Assembly: GCA_021772775.1 (NCBI GenBank)
Contig: JAJFLH010000040.1
Location: forward strand, 35,408-99,407
Direction of reading: 5' to 3'
DNA: 64,000 nt
Origin: Mariprofundus sp.
GTDB lineage: Bacteria; Pseudomonadota; Zetaproteobacteria; Mariprofundales; Mariprofundaceae
Made by a program: the position numbers and the translations under genes. Below, piece by piece: positions 15,390 to 25,668 of the stretch (position 1 is its first letter; each line of letters starts with the position of its first letter). Under the pieces are notes generated by a model that was not told the DNA's origin, searched no databases, and worked only from the letters and a program-made list of their open reading frames with translations.

Positions 15390-15996
15390 CGAGAGTATTA
15401 GACATGCCGCGACTGTTTGTGCTGTGCTGAAGGCTAAATGGTATAGGCAAATGCTATTCATTTCTTTCCCAAAAAAGAAACGAAGAAATTGCCTGACAAT
15501 ATGCTTCATTCTGCATATTTATAGCTGAATGGGGCGAAAACTTTTTCCGCTTTTTCCCATTCATCAATAAATATACAGGCGCATCTCGGAGCGGGGGGAA
15601 AGACTCAAGCTATCCGGATTCATTTGATATAGCAGGTCTGAAAGGGCAATAAAATCAAAACAAAGCTTTTTAATCCCTCGCTAGCAGCCTGCCAATCTCG
15701 GTTATTTATAGACGGATGAGAGCGGCGGAGCCGTGACCGGCTATACACACTAAGATTCGGAACCCGATAGGGCGGCTGGTTTCGGGCTTACCTTCTTTGG
15801 TATTTTCTTGATTCAAAACATCCATCTCTTTCACCCTTCGGGCGCGTTGCAGGCGTCCAATTCGATTATCCTGTCGAATTGTGGGAAGGCAAGAAAGTAG
15901 GAGTTTACGATCACCAACATAAGCACTCACTGCAACCGTTCAGCCACGCAGGGCATTAAATAAGAACCAATAAGCCCTAGTGGTTCTTGTTATGAG
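15390..15996. other. Gene-poor region with hairpins and a dispersed repeat copy
   Basis: I see no convincing gene here. Bases 15810-15836 read on the minus strand as GGGTGAAAGAGATGGATG... GAATC and match the core of the 73-bp-period repeat at 39001-39270. CAATTCGA (15858-15865) and TCGAATTG (15874-15881) form a hairpin. Short open frames in this stretch have no recognisable product. Confidence 0.5.
15962..15988 (-). terminator. Terminator-like hairpin after hisF
   Basis: AAGAACCA (15962-15969) and TGGTTCTT (15981-15988) pair around an 11-base loop, eight bases beyond the hisF stop codon. On the minus strand it is followed by the T-rich stretch ATTTAAT. It would end the leftward murA-his transcript; the stem is AT-rich, so strength is uncertain. 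Confidence 0.5.
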
Positions 15997-16752
15997 TTAA
16001 AGGCGAACAGGAATCCCTTTTTTAGCTAGATATTCTTTGCTTTCGGCAATGGTGAAAGTACCAAAATGGAAGATCGAAGCGGCCAGTACAGCATCGGCTT
16101 TGCCTTCGGTTAATCCGTCGGCCAGATGTTCCAGTGTGCCAACACCGCCAGAGGCGATCACATTAGCAGTGACAGCGTCAGATACCGCACGTGTAAGCGG
16201 GATGTCGTAACCATTTTTGGTGCCATCGGCATCCATACTTGTTAACAGGATTTCACCGGCGCCATAATCAGACATGCGTTTGGCCCAATCGACTGCATTG
16301 ATGCCAGTTGGTTTACGACCACCGTGGGTGAAACACTCCCAATGGTTATCAACAGACTTGGCATCTACAGCCACTACAATAGTGGATGAACCGAAACGTT
16401 CAGCGGCCTCTTTGACCAGTTCAGGTGTAAAGATGGCAGCGGTATTGATGGAGACTTTATCAGCACCGGCATGCAACAGGTTTTCGATGTCAGTTAGTGC
16501 TTTCACACCACCACCAACGGTAAGGGGCATAAACACATGCTCGGCTACTTCGGTGACCATATGATAGAGGGTGTCGCGGCTTTCATGGCTGGCACGAATA
16601 TCCAAGAAGGTGAGTTCATCTGCACCTTGTTCATCATACTTGATCGCAGCTTCAACCGGATCACCGGCATCAATGATGTCGACGAATTGCACACCTTTGA
16701 CCACGCGGCCATGGGCAACATCAAGGCAGGGGATAATACGTTTACTTAACAT
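15997..16752 (-). CDS. hisF: Imidazole glycerol phosphate synthase, cyclase subunit
   Basis: The 251-residue TIM-barrel protein begins [20 protein letters not shown] and has the HisF phosphate-binding segments (VGGGV, ASGGVG) and catalytic aspartates (CLD near residue 11 and [12 protein letters not shown] near 174-185). With HisH it converts PRFAR and ammonia to IGP and AICAR. It is the last gene of the his operon and is separated from hisA by a 136-bp gap holding an inverted-repeat element. Confidence 0.97.
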   Translation of the reverse strand: MLSKRIIPCLDVAHGRVVKGVQFVDIIDAGDPVEAAIKYDEQGADELTFLDIRASHESRDTLYHMVTEVAEHVFMPLTVGGGVKALTDIENLLHAGADKVSINTAAIFTPELVKEAAERFGSSTIVVAVDAKSVDNHWECFTHGGRKPTGINAVDWAKRMSDYGAGEILLTSMDADGTKNGYDIPLTRAVSDAVTANVIASGGVGTLEHLADGLTEGKADAVLAASIFHFGTFTIAESKEYLAKKGIPVRL

Positions 16753-16761
16753 TATTCTTTC

Positions 16762-16878
16762 ACCGCAGAGTAACGCAAAGGAAAAACAGTCAATATAATT
16801 GCAGAGAAACCGGAAAGTTTTTCAACTTCAATCCAGGCCAGAATATTATTTTGCATATACTCTGCGAAACTCTGCGGT
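16762..16878. repeat. Inverted-repeat element between hisA and hisF
   Basis: ACCGCAGAG (16762-16770) and CTCTGCGGT (16870-16878) are perfect terminal inverted repeats, with further GCAGAG/CTCTGCG copies inside. Such GCAGAG-rich intergenic elements occur widely in bacterial genomes. Here one separates two genes of an otherwise tight operon. Confidence 0.6.
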
Positions 16879-16888
16879 AAGATTGTTT

Positions 16889-17641
16889 TCATTTCAGGAT
16901 CCTCATGGCTTCGGCAAAGTCGATGCTATTTTCATAGATAGCCCGGCCAGTGATCGCACCACAAATGCCATCGTCTACATGCGTAGCGCAGGCATTGACA
17001 TCATCCATCTTGGCCACACCACCAGATACAATAACAGGAATAGATATGGCTTTAGCCAGATTGACGGTCTCAGGAATGTTGGGGCCAGTCATCATGCCGT
17101 CACGGGCAATATCGGTATAGATAATCGATGCAACACCGGCATCTTCAAATTTCAACGCCAGATCAACTGCACTCACATCAGTGACATCATCCCAGCCGTG
17201 TACTGCAACCATGCCGCCTTTGGCATCGATACCGACACAGATCTGACCGGGAAATGCTTTGCATGCTTCTTCCACCAGAGCGGGGTTAGAAACAGCAATA
17301 GAACCGAGAATTACACGTTGAATGCCAAGATTCAGCGTGGCTTCAATCATAGAGAGATCACGCAGGCCACCACCAAGTTGCACAGGGATAGTCATTTCAG
17401 CACAAATGGCGCGAATAGCAGCTTGATTGGCAGGTTTGCCAGCAAAGGCACCATCCAGATCAACCACGTGCAAACGCTTGGCTCCAAGTGATTGCCAGTG
17501 TGCAGCCATAGCGGCCGGGTTATCACCGTAATCGGTGGCATCATCCATGCGTCCCTGTTTCAGGCGCACACAGTGGCCACCTTTCAGGTCGATAGCGGGA
17601 ATGAGTTCAAATGCAGGTTTGTTGATGTTTATGGATTCCAT
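16889..17641 (-). CDS. hisA: ProFAR isomerase (1-(5-phosphoribosyl)-5-[(5-phosphoribosylamino)methylideneamino]imidazole-4-carboxamide isomerase)
   Basis: The 250-residue (beta/alpha)8 enzyme has the HisA landmarks [16 protein letters not shown] (about 15-30), LGGGLRD (about 93-99), [13 protein letters not shown] (about 175-187) and VSGGVA. It performs the Amadori rearrangement that gives PRFAR in histidine synthesis. Its start overlaps the end of hisH by 13 bases, which implies translational coupling. Confidence 0.97.
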   Translation of the reverse strand: MESININKPAFELIPAIDLKGGHCVRLKQGRMDDATDYGDNPAAMAAHWQSLGAKRLHVVDLDGAFAGKPANQAAIRAICAEMTIPVQLGGGLRDLSMIEATLNLGIQRVILGSIAVSNPALVEEACKAFPGQICVGIDAKGGMVAVHGWDDVTDVSAVDLALKFEDAGVASIIYTDIARDGMMTGPNIPETVNLAKAISIPVIVSGGVAKMDDVNACATHVDDGICGAITGRAIYENSIDFAEAMRILK

Positions 17642-18258
17642 TGCAGGAATGCCTCCAATAACGCGAGACCGGCTCGCTGACTTTTTTCGGGATGGAACTG
17701 TACAGCTACAATATTGTCACGACCGATTGCAGCAGCAAAAGGGTGATGCCCATAGGAGCAGGCGGCTAGCAGATGATCACTGTTTTGCGGCATGCAGCAG
17801 TAGGAGTGCACATAATAGACCTGTTGATCTGTCAAAGGAGCAAGTACCGGGTGAACATCTTTTTCCGATGAGAAAATGACATCATTCCAACCCATATGCG
17901 GGATTTTGAAGCCGCGTTCGGGATGATCTTCTGGGAAGTGTTTAACATTGCCAGGTATTAAGCCAAGGCCGGGGTATCGGCCAAATTCATATGATACATC
18001 CATCAATACCTGCATGCCGAGGCAGATGCCAAGAAAGGGCGTGCCACTAGCCAGTGACTCTTTTAGAGCTGCATCCATACCTGTATCTTTAAGTGCTCCA
18101 GTACAATCACGGAAGGCTCCCACACCGGGCAGTACAATACGGTCATAGTTCTTCAGTGCATCAGCATCACTGACCAATTCAACCGCGCCGCCAGCTTTTT
18201 CCAGTGCTTTGGCAACCGAATGCAGGTTGCCCATTCCATAGTTAATGAGTCCAATCAT
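17629..18258 (-). CDS. hisH: Imidazole glycerol phosphate synthase, glutamine amidotransferase subunit
   Basis: The 209-residue class I glutamine amidotransferase begins with [12 protein letters not shown], has the oxyanion/nucleophile motif LGICLGMQ (Cys at about residue 80) and the His-Glu pair in VQFHPEKSQ near residue 190. It supplies ammonia to HisF. A gap of 88 bp separates it from hisB upstream. Confidence 0.97.
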   Translation of the reverse strand: MIGLINYGMGNLHSVAKALEKAGGAVELVSDADALKNYDRIVLPGVGAFRDCTGALKDTGMDAALKESLASGTPFLGICLGMQVLMDVSYEFGRYPGLGLIPGNVKHFPEDHPERGFKIPHMGWNDVIFSSEKDVHPVLAPLTDQQVYYVHSYCCMPQNSDHLLAACSYGHHPFAAAIGRDNIVAVQFHPEKSQRAGLALLEAFLQWNP

Positions 18259-18346
18259 GATGGGGGTCGTGAGGGGTTAGGTGTTAGAAGTGGTGGGAGG
18301 GCGGAGTAAATTCTCACTCCTGACTCCAGACCTTCTTACTCCCGAC

Positions 18347-18934
18347 TCACAATGCTCCTTTTGTCGATGGAATGCCCGACTGGCGGGGATCGTTTTCTAC
18401 TGCCATGCGCAGGGCACGGCCAAATGCTTTGAATACCGTTTCGATGATGTGGTGATTATTCTTGCCACGTAAAGAGTCGATGTGCAGGCTAATTCTGGCG
18501 TGATTCGCAACAGCCTGAAAAAACTCTTTAAACAGATCAACATCAAATGTGCCCACCATCTCTTTAGGGAACGAGACGTGATATTCCAGATCTGGACGAC
18601 CGGAGAAGTCGAGTACAACACGCGATAGTGCCTCATCCAGTGGTACATAAGCGTGGCCATAACGAACAATACCTGCTTTATCGCCAATGGCTTCACGCAA
18701 GACTTCACCCAGGCAGATACCAATATCTTCAACAGTGTGGTGCGCATCAATTTCAAGGTCACCTTTAGCATAGACGTTTAAGTCAACCAGACCGTGACGG
18801 GCAATCTGTTCGAGCATGTGATCGAGGAAAGGGATGCCGGAATTTAATTCAGATGTGCCAGTGCCATCGAGATTGATGGATAGTCGGATATCTGTTTCTC
18901 TGGTTGTGCGTTCAATGTTTGCTTGTCGATTCAT
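18347..18934 (-). CDS. hisB: Imidazoleglycerol-phosphate dehydratase
   Basis: The 195-residue monofunctional enzyme has both metal-binding repeats [10 protein letters not shown] (about residues 64-73) and [15 protein letters not shown] (about 159-173), plus the FLDHML segment. It dehydrates IGP to imidazole-acetol phosphate. It is a single-domain form, not the fused phosphatase-dehydratase of enteric bacteria. Its ATG overlaps the hisC stop by four bases. Confidence 0.97.
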   Translation of the reverse strand: MNRQANIERTTRETDIRLSINLDGTGTSELNSGIPFLDHMLEQIARHGLVDLNVYAKGDLEIDAHHTVEDIGICLGEVLREAIGDKAGIVRYGHAYVPLDEALSRVVLDFSGRPDLEYHVSFPKEMVGTFDVDLFKEFFQAVANHARISLHIDSLRGKNNHHIIETVFKAFGRALRMAVENDPRQSGIPSTKGAL

Positions 18935-19977
18935 GCAGGAACCCCTTTGATAATCTCATCCATTGCAGTCAGAAGTGCATTGTTCTCTTCCGGGTTACCA
19001 ATGGTGATGCGTAGACAGTTGACCAACAAGCCACCAGCGCGATGCATATTTTTGATTAGGATACCATGGCTTTTGAGTTGTTCGAAGACAGCATTGGCAT
19101 CTTTGACCCGAATCAAAATAAAGTTTGCCTGGGATGGGAATGTTTTAACACCATTCAAAGACTCTAATGCATCCATCATGCGTTCACGTTCAGCTTTGAT
19201 GTCAGCTACCTGCTGCTCAAAAGTATCGAAATGATCCAGCAGAAAAGATGCGGCGGCCTGCGTGAATACATTGATATTGTATGGCATACGCACTTTATTC
19301 AATTGAGCGATGCTGTCGGCTTCACCGATCAAATAACCCAGGCGTAAACCAGCCCAGCCTACTTTGGAGAATGTGCGTAGTATCAGTACATTGGAGGCAA
19401 GCAGGTGCGTGTGTGTGCGCTCAGAAAATGATCCATAAGCTTCATCAATGACCAATAGGCCATCGAAACCTTTGGCTATTTTGGTGATGGTCTCTTTCGA
19501 CCATAGGTTGCCGGTTGGATTGTTCGGGCAGGCAAGGAATACAACTTCTGCTTTTTCGCGTCCACATACCTGCAAAAACTGATTGGCATTTAGACTAAAA
19601 TCTTTAGCCAGTGGCACGGTGGCCACCGGACGCTTAAACCAGCGCGATATCAGGTCGTACATGACAAATGTTGGTGCAGGTACCACACAGGTACCAGGAT
19701 CAATGGCCATGGAAATCATCTGGATGATTTCATCCGAACCATTGCCAAGTAATATCTGATTGGCTTCAACACCGGCATGTTTCGCAATCTTTTCACGTAA
19801 CTCAGCCATTTCGGCATCCGGATAGCGGTTAATATCGACTGAAGTCAGGCATTCGCTCCACTTCTTCGATAAGCTTTCAGGCATTGGGAAAGGATTTTCC
19901 ATGGCATCAAGTTTGATCAGGCCGGAACTGTCCGGTACGTGGTAAGCTGATAGGGCTTTAATATCGCCTCTGATCAT
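18931..19977 (-). CDS. hisC: Histidinol-phosphate aminotransferase
   Basis: The 348-residue fold-type I PLP enzyme has [11 protein letters not shown] near the N-terminus, LGNGSDEII (about 79-87), [10 protein letters not shown], the aspartate in [11 protein letters not shown] and the PLP lysine in [19 protein letters not shown] (about 203-221). It transaminates imidazole-acetol phosphate. A 64-bp gap separates it from hisD upstream, and it overlaps hisB by four bases. Confidence 0.97.
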   Translation of the reverse strand: MIRGDIKALSAYHVPDSSGLIKLDAMENPFPMPESLSKKWSECLTSVDINRYPDAEMAELREKIAKHAGVEANQILLGNGSDEIIQMISMAIDPGTCVVPAPTFVMYDLISRWFKRPVATVPLAKDFSLNANQFLQVCGREKAEVVFLACPNNPTGNLWSKETITKIAKGFDGLLVIDEAYGSFSERTHTHLLASNVLILRTFSKVGWAGLRLGYLIGEADSIAQLNKVRMPYNINVFTQAAASFLLDHFDTFEQQVADIKAERERMMDALESLNGVKTFPSQANFILIRVKDANAVFEQLKSHGILIKNMHRAGGLLVNCLRITIGNPEENNALLTAMDEIIKGVPA

Positions 19978-20041
19978 ATGTATATACGCCCCCTATTTGT
20001 GGGTGATGAGATTACTACTGTTTTACTTGATCGACCGCGTT

Positions 20042-21343
20042 TCATGAAGACTCTTTTAAACGCAATTCGAGTGTTAATGCATGTGCTTGCAGACCTTCGC
20101 GATGGGCCAGATGAGCAGCGGCAGGGCCAATTTTTTGAACTGCTTCACGTGTGGCGCGAATCACGCTGCTGCGTTTCTGAAAATCGTAAACGCCCAATGG
20201 AGAAGAGAAGCGGGCAGTACGGTTGGTCGGTAAAACATGATTCGGGCCAGCAAGGTAATCACCGAGTGCTTCTGGTACAAAGTGACCGATGAAAATTGCG
20301 CCGGCATGTTTGATGGCAGGTAGCATGGCATCGGGATCTTCTAAAGCCAATTCCAGATGTTCCGGTGCAATGATATTCACAACATCGGCGGCTTCGTCCC
20401 AATTCTGCACATGGATCAAAGCACCATGGGTTTCTACAGATGCACGGGCAATGGCTGCGCGAGGCAGTACTGTCAAATGTGCTTCAATGGAAGCTGCGAC
20501 TTGAGTTAGCAGATGTTTATCGGTGGAGATCAAAATACTCTGGGCTGCTTCATCATGCTCTGCTTGGGAGAGGAAGTCTGCTGCAATCCATGCCGGATTG
20601 CCGCCATCAGATACGATGACGATTTCAGATGGGCCGGCAATCATATCAATGCCACAGGTACCAAAGACCTGTCGTTTGGCGGCTGCTACATATTTATTAC
20701 CGGGGCCAACGATTTTATCAACTGCAGGAATGGTTTCTGTGCCATAGGCCAGAGCCGCAACAGCTTGGGCTCCACCGACAGCAAAACCACGCTGTACACC
20801 GGAGATGTAGGCAGCAGCCAAAACCAACTCATTAATTTCACCACCTGGCGTTGGTACCACCATGATAACTTCTTCAACACCGGCGACTTCTGCTGGTATC
20901 GCATTCATTAGAACAGAAGAGGGGTAGGCGGCTTTGCCACCGGGTACATAGAGGCCAACACGATCAAGCGGTGTTACCTTTTGACCCAGTGTCATGCCAA
21001 TCTCATCAGTGTATTCCCAATCATCCTGCTGCTGATGCTGGTGGTAATCACGAATGCGGTTAGAAGCTAACTGAAGTGATTCGCGATCCATGTCGGATAC
21101 TGCATTCCATGCCTGTTGCATGCGTTCACGCGTGATTTCAATACTATCGCCATCGCAGGCCCAGCCATCAAAGCGTTCGGTAAAATCACATAGAGCATCG
21201 TTACCGCGTTTTTTAACATCAGCAAGAATGCCAGCCACTAAACCTTGTACATCATCACCGGTATCGGCTTCACGGCAAAGCAGTGCATCCAACTGCTGTG
21301 TGAAGTTTGGGTCTTGTGAGTCCAGTCTGAGAATTTTACTCAT
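20042..21343 (-). CDS. hisD: Histidinol dehydrogenase
   Basis: The 433-residue enzyme shows the family pattern RVGLYVPGGKAAYPSSVLM (about 133-151), AGPSEIVIV, the zinc/substrate site QAEHDEAAQSI (about 260-270) and GPNHVLPT near the C-terminus. It oxidises histidinol to histidine in the last two pathway steps. It starts 18 bp after hisG. Confidence 0.97.
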   Translation of the reverse strand: MSKILRLDSQDPNFTQQLDALLCREADTGDDVQGLVAGILADVKKRGNDALCDFTERFDGWACDGDSIEITRERMQQAWNAVSDMDRESLQLASNRIRDYHQHQQQDDWEYTDEIGMTLGQKVTPLDRVGLYVPGGKAAYPSSVLMNAIPAEVAGVEEVIMVVPTPGGEINELVLAAAYISGVQRGFAVGGAQAVAALAYGTETIPAVDKIVGPGNKYVAAAKRQVFGTCGIDMIAGPSEIVIVSDGGNPAWIAADFLSQAEHDEAAQSILISTDKHLLTQVAASIEAHLTVLPRAAIARASVETHGALIHVQNWDEAADVVNIIAPEHLELALEDPDAMLPAIKHAGAIFIGHFVPEALGDYLAGPNHVLPTNRTARFSSPLGVYDFQKRSSVIRATREAVQKIGPAAAHLAHREGLQAHALTLELRLKESS

Positions 21344-21361
21344 ATCTTATTACCTTGTTCC

Positions 21362-22030
21362 TTAGCTGTTCCCAGACTGCTCTACAGCCTGACGTAGTGA
21401 TTCAATGATCGACTGAATGCTATCTTTGCGGGTTGCAAAACTGGCCGGGTTGACAATCAGGCGACTGGAAATGTCACACATTGTTGTCTCCTCAATTAAA
21501 CCATTGGCTTTCAGAGTGCCGCCTGTTTCAACCAGATCGACGATGCGTTCTGCCATGCCGACCAGAGGTGCCAGTTCCATCGAACCATAAAGATGAATAA
21601 TCTCTGCTTGTACACCTTGTGCAAGAAAATGTTCTGAAGCCAGCTTGTCATATTTGGTGGCGACACGAATGCGGCTGCCGCGTTCAGGTGTGCCTGCTTC
21701 AACCAGATCTTTCGGGCCACATACACAGAGTCGGCAACGGCCAATCTTGAGATCCAGGGGTTCATAGACATGGGGACGGTATTCAAGCAACGAATCGCGG
21801 CCTGCAATACCAAGGTCAGCAGCTCCCTGCTCAACATAGGTACATACATCCGCAGCTCGTATAATTAGGAAACGAACCTTCTTGCCATGGCAATCACCAT
21901 CGACCATGAGTTTGCGCGTGGTTTGCACATTTTCGGCTGGATTCAGGCCGGCTGCCTGCAGTAAGGGCAGGGTTTGTTCCAGAATACGACCTTTCGATAA
22001 GGCTATAGTTAAAGGTCTTGAATCAGACAT
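21362..22030 (-). CDS. hisG: ATP phosphoribosyltransferase, short form
   Basis: The 222-residue protein starts SRPLTIALSKGRILEQTLPLL and carries the PRPP/substrate segments of HisG (ADLGIAGRDSLLE, and VDLVETGGTLKANGL near 170-184). At this length it is the short form, which lacks the C-terminal regulatory domain and in other bacteria needs the HisRS-like partner HisZ. No hisZ is in this window. Its start overlaps the murA end by eight bases. Confidence 0.96.
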   Translation of the reverse strand: MSDSRPLTIALSKGRILEQTLPLLQAAGLNPAENVQTTRKLMVDGDCHGKKVRFLIIRAADVCTYVEQGAADLGIAGRDSLLEYRPHVYEPLDLKIGRCRLCVCGPKDLVEAGTPERGSRIRVATKYDKLASEHFLAQGVQAEIIHLYGSMELAPLVGMAERIVDLVETGGTLKANGLIEETTMCDISSRLIVNPASFATRKDSIQSIIESLRQAVEQSGNS

Positions 22031-23318
22031 CCAGTTGTACTCCCTTCATCCAGTTTTCACTGGCGCTGTGACGTTCAATGCGTGCACCAAGTTTAGTTAA
22101 TTTTTCTTCGATTCGTTCATAACCACGGTCTATATGATAAACGCGAGAGATAACAGTTTCACCTTCAGCTGCAAGTCCTGCTAATACCAATGAGGCCGAA
22201 GCGCGTAGATCCGTTGCCATGACAGGGGCTGCAGAAAGGCGTTCGATGCCTTCTACCAGTGCTGTGTTACCATCGAGTCGAATATCAGCTCCCATGCGTG
22301 CAAGCTCCTGCACATGCATGAAACGATTTTCGAAGATGGTCTCTTTGATCACACTGGTGCCATCAGCCAGAGTCATCAAAGCCATGAACTGAGCTTGTAA
22401 ATCAGTTGGAAAACCGGGATGGGCGAGGGTGTGAATATCAACGGACTTTAAACGCCCCTGTGCTTTGCAACGGATGAAACCATCGCCGCTCTCTACCAGA
22501 CATCCGGCTTCTTGAACGCGTGCCAGAAATGCCTCCAACAGGTTTGGGTTGATGCCCGTTACAGTAACATCACCACCGGTAATCAGGCCGGCTGCGAGAT
22601 AGGTGGCGGCTTCAATGCGGTCAGCAATGGTGGTCATTTCACCACCTTCAAGCCGATCAACGCCTTCAATAATAATACGGTTATTGCCTTCACCCTCGAT
22701 ATTGGCACCAAGCGCACGTAGGGATTCTGCCAAATTAACGATCTCAGGTTCGCGGGCGGCGTTATCCAATATGGTCACACCATCTGCCAATACTGCGGCC
22801 ATCATCAGGTTTTCGGTGCCGGTTACAGTGACTTGGTCGAAGACAATATGAGCACCATGTAAACGACCATCAACGGCCGCGATGATATCACCTTGTTCAA
22901 CTTCAATCGTCGCCCCCATGGCTTCAAGACCTTTCAAATGCATATCAATAGGTCGGGCTCCAATGGCGCAGCCGCCGGGCAGACTAACTTTTGCATGCCC
23001 AAAACGCGCCAGTAGTGGACCCAGAACCAGCGATGATGCACGCATGGTTTTAACCAGTTCGTAAGGTGCTTCGGACTTGTTGGCAGATCGTGTGTCGACA
23101 GTCAGGCAGTGTTTGTCATCATAAGATACATCAGCGCCCTGCCAGGCCAGTAGGGTCATCATGGTAGAGATATCGCGCAGATGCGGGATGCGGTGATAGA
23201 TGACGGGTCCATCAACCAGAATTGCAGCGGCAAGCAACGGAAGAGCCGCATTCTTTGCGCCACTGGCTTTAATAGTGCCGGATAGCGCCGCACCGCCTTG
23301 AATGATGATTTTGTCCAT
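22023..23318 (-). CDS. murA: UDP-N-acetylglucosamine 1-carboxyvinyltransferase
   Basis: The enzyme starts MDKIIIQGGAALSGTIKASGAKNAALPLLAA, with the SGAKNA substrate-binding motif. The PEP-binding cysteine is in the LPGGCAIGARPIDMHLKG loop (about residue 116). It starts peptidoglycan precursor synthesis in the cytoplasm. The open frame runs to 23372, but the ATG at 23318 has an AGG ribosome binding site and matches the family start. MurA heading a his operon is a known arrangement in several proteobacteria. Confidence 0.97.
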   Translation of the reverse strand: MDKIIIQGGAALSGTIKASGAKNAALPLLAAAILVDGPVIYHRIPHLRDISTMMTLLAWQGADVSYDDKHCLTVDTRSANKSEAPYELVKTMRASSLVLGPLLARFGHAKVSLPGGCAIGARPIDMHLKGLEAMGATIEVEQGDIIAAVDGRLHGAHIVFDQVTVTGTENLMMAAVLADGVTILDNAAREPEIVNLAESLRALGANIEGEGNNRIIIEGVDRLEGGEMTTIADRIEAATYLAAGLITGGDVTVTGINPNLLEAFLARVQEAGCLVESGDGFIRCKAQGRLKSVDIHTLAHPGFPTDLQAQFMALMTLADGTSVIKETIFENRFMHVQELARMGADIRLDGNTALVEGIERLSAAPVMATDLRASASLVLAGLAAEGETVISRVYHIDRGYERIEEKLTKLGARIERHSASENWMKGVQLDV

Positions 23319-23404
23319 GAGTACCTGCCACTTAATTAAGAATACGAATGCTAACGGCTGAAAGCTGGCCAAACAATGCCTGTAAAACAGCTGTTAATAT
23401 AATG

Positions 23405-23433
23405 TTGACACAGCTTGCCTTGGCTATTAGAAA
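23405..23433 (+). promoter_or_regulatory. Sigma-70-type promoter for rho
   Basis: TTGACA (23405-23410), a 17-base spacer and TAGAAA (23428-23433) lie about 150 bp upstream of the rho start codon. The leader that follows contains GAGC...GCTC pairing near 23447-23464 and could host autoregulation, which is known for rho in other bacteria. Confidence 0.5.
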
Positions 23434-23583
23434 TGCATCCGTTGCCGAGCTCATCATCGGCTCTCCGGTTCCTTCTGAGGGATTTATATCGTCAAGTTAT
23501 TGTCAGCACAACAATATTAGTTATCACATACACAACGTCATTGAAATTATCATGGCATCGTCATAAGCATTTGGAGTGTTTTT

Positions 23584-25620
23584 ATGTCTCAAACTATTGA
23601 ACCAGCACAGGAAGTGGTGGCAGCTACAGCAGTAGCTGATACTGTAGCAGAGGTAAAGCCACGTCGTCGTGGTCGTCCGCCTAAGTCTGCCTCTAAGCCT
23701 GCAAGCGTGCCTGAAGAGAGCAAAGCCGTAGAAGAAAAAAATGTGAAAAAAACAGTTTCGGCTGATAAGCCTGCGCTAAAAGAAAAGACCACTGTAAGAA
23801 AACGGGCAGTAAAAAAACCAGTTAAAGATCCAGAACAAAAGCCTGAGGCTGTGAAAGCAGCGCCTGTGAGAAAGGCTAAGTCTGTGAAAGTTGCGTCTGA
23901 AAAAAAGGTTGAGGCTGTGAAAGCAGCGCCTGTGAAAAAGGCTGAGGCTGTGAAAGTTGCAGCTGAGAAACAGGCTGAGAGTGTGAAGGTTGCACCTGAA
24001 AAAAAGGTTGAACCTGTGAAAGTGGCGGTAGCTACTGAGGGTAAAGTCGACTCTGGAGAAAAACCACTCAGCGAAGAGAAACCACGTCGCCGTGCTCGAC
24101 CTAAGAAGCCTGCTGCGAAGAGTGACGCAGTGAACGATGGACAGGGTAATGTTGCTGAAAAAACAACGGCATCTGCGGAACACAAAGATAAGGCTGAAGC
24201 TACTTCGAAAGATGAACATCAGAATGCTGGCTCTGAACAAGGGCGTCGTAACCGCTGGAAGAAGGGTGATCGCAACAATAACAACAGTAACAATCACAAT
24301 AATAAACGTGGTCGCCGTGATGATCAGGATGAGAAAGTATCTGATGAAATGCAGGGTGTCTCTCTACATCTGAAAGAGATATCGGCCAAAACACCGACCG
24401 AATTGGTGGAGCTGGCAGACTCTTATGGTCTTGAGAATGTGGCCGGCCTACGTAAGCAGGAGCAGGTTGCAGCTATTCTCAGAGCCCATGGTCTGCGCTG
24501 TGGCACGATTTATAGTGAAGGCGTGTTGGAAATTTTACCGGATGGCTTTGGTTTCTTGCGTTCAGCTGATGATAATTATCTATCTGGACAAGATGATGTG
24601 TATGTCTCATCACACCAGATTCGCCGCTATTTCCTGCGTAAGGGTGATACTGTTTCCGGTGAAATCAGACCTCCGCGTAGGGGTGAAAAATATTTTGCAC
24701 TGAAGAGTGTTGAGACTACCAATGGCGAATCGCCAGAAGTATCACGTACTAAAGTGTTGTTTGATAATCTCACACCATTGTATCCGGATGAACGTTTGCA
24801 TATGGAAATTGAAAACCCAACACGAAAAGATATCACGGGTCGAATAATTGATATCGTATCACCGATAGGGAAGGGGCAGCGTGCGCTGTTGGTGGCACCG
24901 CCGCGTACGGGTAAAACCGTGATGATGCAGTCAATTGCACATTCAATTGAAGCCAATCACCCTGAAGCAGTATTGATGGTGTTACTGATTGATGAACGCC
25001 CTGAAGAAGTGACTGATATGAAACGTTCTGTGAAGGGAGAGGTGGTTTCATCTACCTTTGACGAGCCTGCACAGCGTCATGTGCAGGTATCTGAAATGGT
25101 TATCGAGAAGGCCAAACGACTGGTTGAGCATGGCAAGGATGTGATTATTCTGCTTGATTCGATTACGCGGTTGGCACGTGCTTATAACACTGTGGTTCCA
25201 TCTTCAGGCAAAATCTTGACCGGTGGTGTGGATGCTAATGCATTGCATAGGCCTAAACGTTTCTTTGGTGCAGCCCGTAATATTGAAGGTGGTGGTTCAT
25301 TGACCATTATTGCGACGGCTCTGGTTGAAACCGGTTCGAAGATGGATGAAGTGATCTTCGAAGAGTTTAAAGGTACTGGTAATATGGAGATCAAGCTGGA
25401 TCGTAAACTCACTGATAAACGTGTCTTTCCGTCGATCGATATTGCGCCATCGGGTACACGTAAGGAAGAGCTGCTTACTCCTCGTGATGATCTGCAGAAG
25501 GTCTGGATCTTACGAAAAATTCTTTCGCCGATGCACGCTGTTGATGCGATGGAGTTTTTGATCGATAAATTGAGTCCAACCAAAAACAATGCCGAATTTT
25601 TTGATCGCATGAATCAGTAA
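23584..25620 (+). CDS. rho: Transcription termination factor Rho with long basic N-terminal extension
   Basis: The protein is 678 residues long, against about 420 for E. coli Rho. The extra roughly 255 N-terminal residues are Lys/Ala/Glu-rich and end in an Asn-rich run before KRGRRDD. The Rho core follows: the N-terminal helical domain ([16 protein letters not shown]), the RNA-binding cold-shock domain ([22 protein letters not shown]), Walker [10 protein letters not shown] (about 438-446), [12 protein letters not shown] and the ring-forming [27 protein letters not shown] region in two parts. Rho is a hexameric RNA helicase that ends transcription. Extensions of this kind occur in other phyla and can promote RNA binding or phase separation. 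GGAG at about 23571 sets the start. Confidence 0.96.
   Translation: MSQTIEPAQEVVAATAVADTVAEVKPRRRGRPPKSASKPASVPEESKAVEEKNVKKTVSADKPALKEKTTVRKRAVKKPVKDPEQKPEAVKAAPVRKAKSVKVASEKKVEAVKAAPVKKAEAVKVAAEKQAESVKVAPEKKVEPVKVAVATEGKVDSGEKPLSEEKPRRRARPKKPAAKSDAVNDGQGNVAEKTTASAEHKDKAEATSKDEHQNAGSEQGRRNRWKKGDRNNNNSNNHNNKRGRRDDQDEKVSDEMQGVSLHLKEISAKTPTELVELADSYGLENVAGLRKQEQVAAILRAHGLRCGTIYSEGVLEILPDGFGFLRSADDNYLSGQDDVYVSSHQIRRYFLRKGDTVSGEIRPPRRGEKYFALKSVETTNGESPEVSRTKVLFDNLTPLYPDERLHMEIENPTRKDITGRIIDIVSPIGKGQRALLVAPPRTGKTVMMQSIAHSIEANHPEAVLMVLLIDERPEEVTDMKRSVKGEVVSSTFDEPAQRHVQVSEMVIEKAKRLVEHGKDVIILLDSITRLARAYNTVVPSSGKILTGGVDANALHRPKRFFGAARNIEGGGSLTIIATALVETGSKMDEVIFEEFKGTGNMEIKLDRKLTDKRVFPSIDIAPSGTRKEELLTPRDDLQKVWILRKILSPMHAVDAMEFLIDKLSPTKNNAEFFDRMNQ
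23845..24042 (+). repeat. Six tandem 33-bp repeats inside rho
   Basis: An 11-codon unit of the type [11 protein letters not shown] is repeated six times in register (unit starts 23845 and 24010 are exactly five periods apart). The first and third units are nearly identical at the DNA level. It encodes residues about 88-153 of the Rho extension and is likely to vary in copy number. Confidence 0.8.
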
Positions 25621-25668
25621 GGGTAGGGCAGTAGGGGGCATAGTCAGTTTCACTCCTCACTCTCTAAC

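Noticed and set aside
15706..15930. 74-codon minus-strand frame
   Set aside because: It overlaps hairpins and the dispersed repeat copy, and shows no family pattern or ribosome binding site.
23589..24185. Long minus-strand frames opposite the rho extension
   Set aside because: They mirror the Lys/Ala/Glu repeat on the coding strand and give Ser/Phe/Ala low-complexity peptides, a typical shadow.
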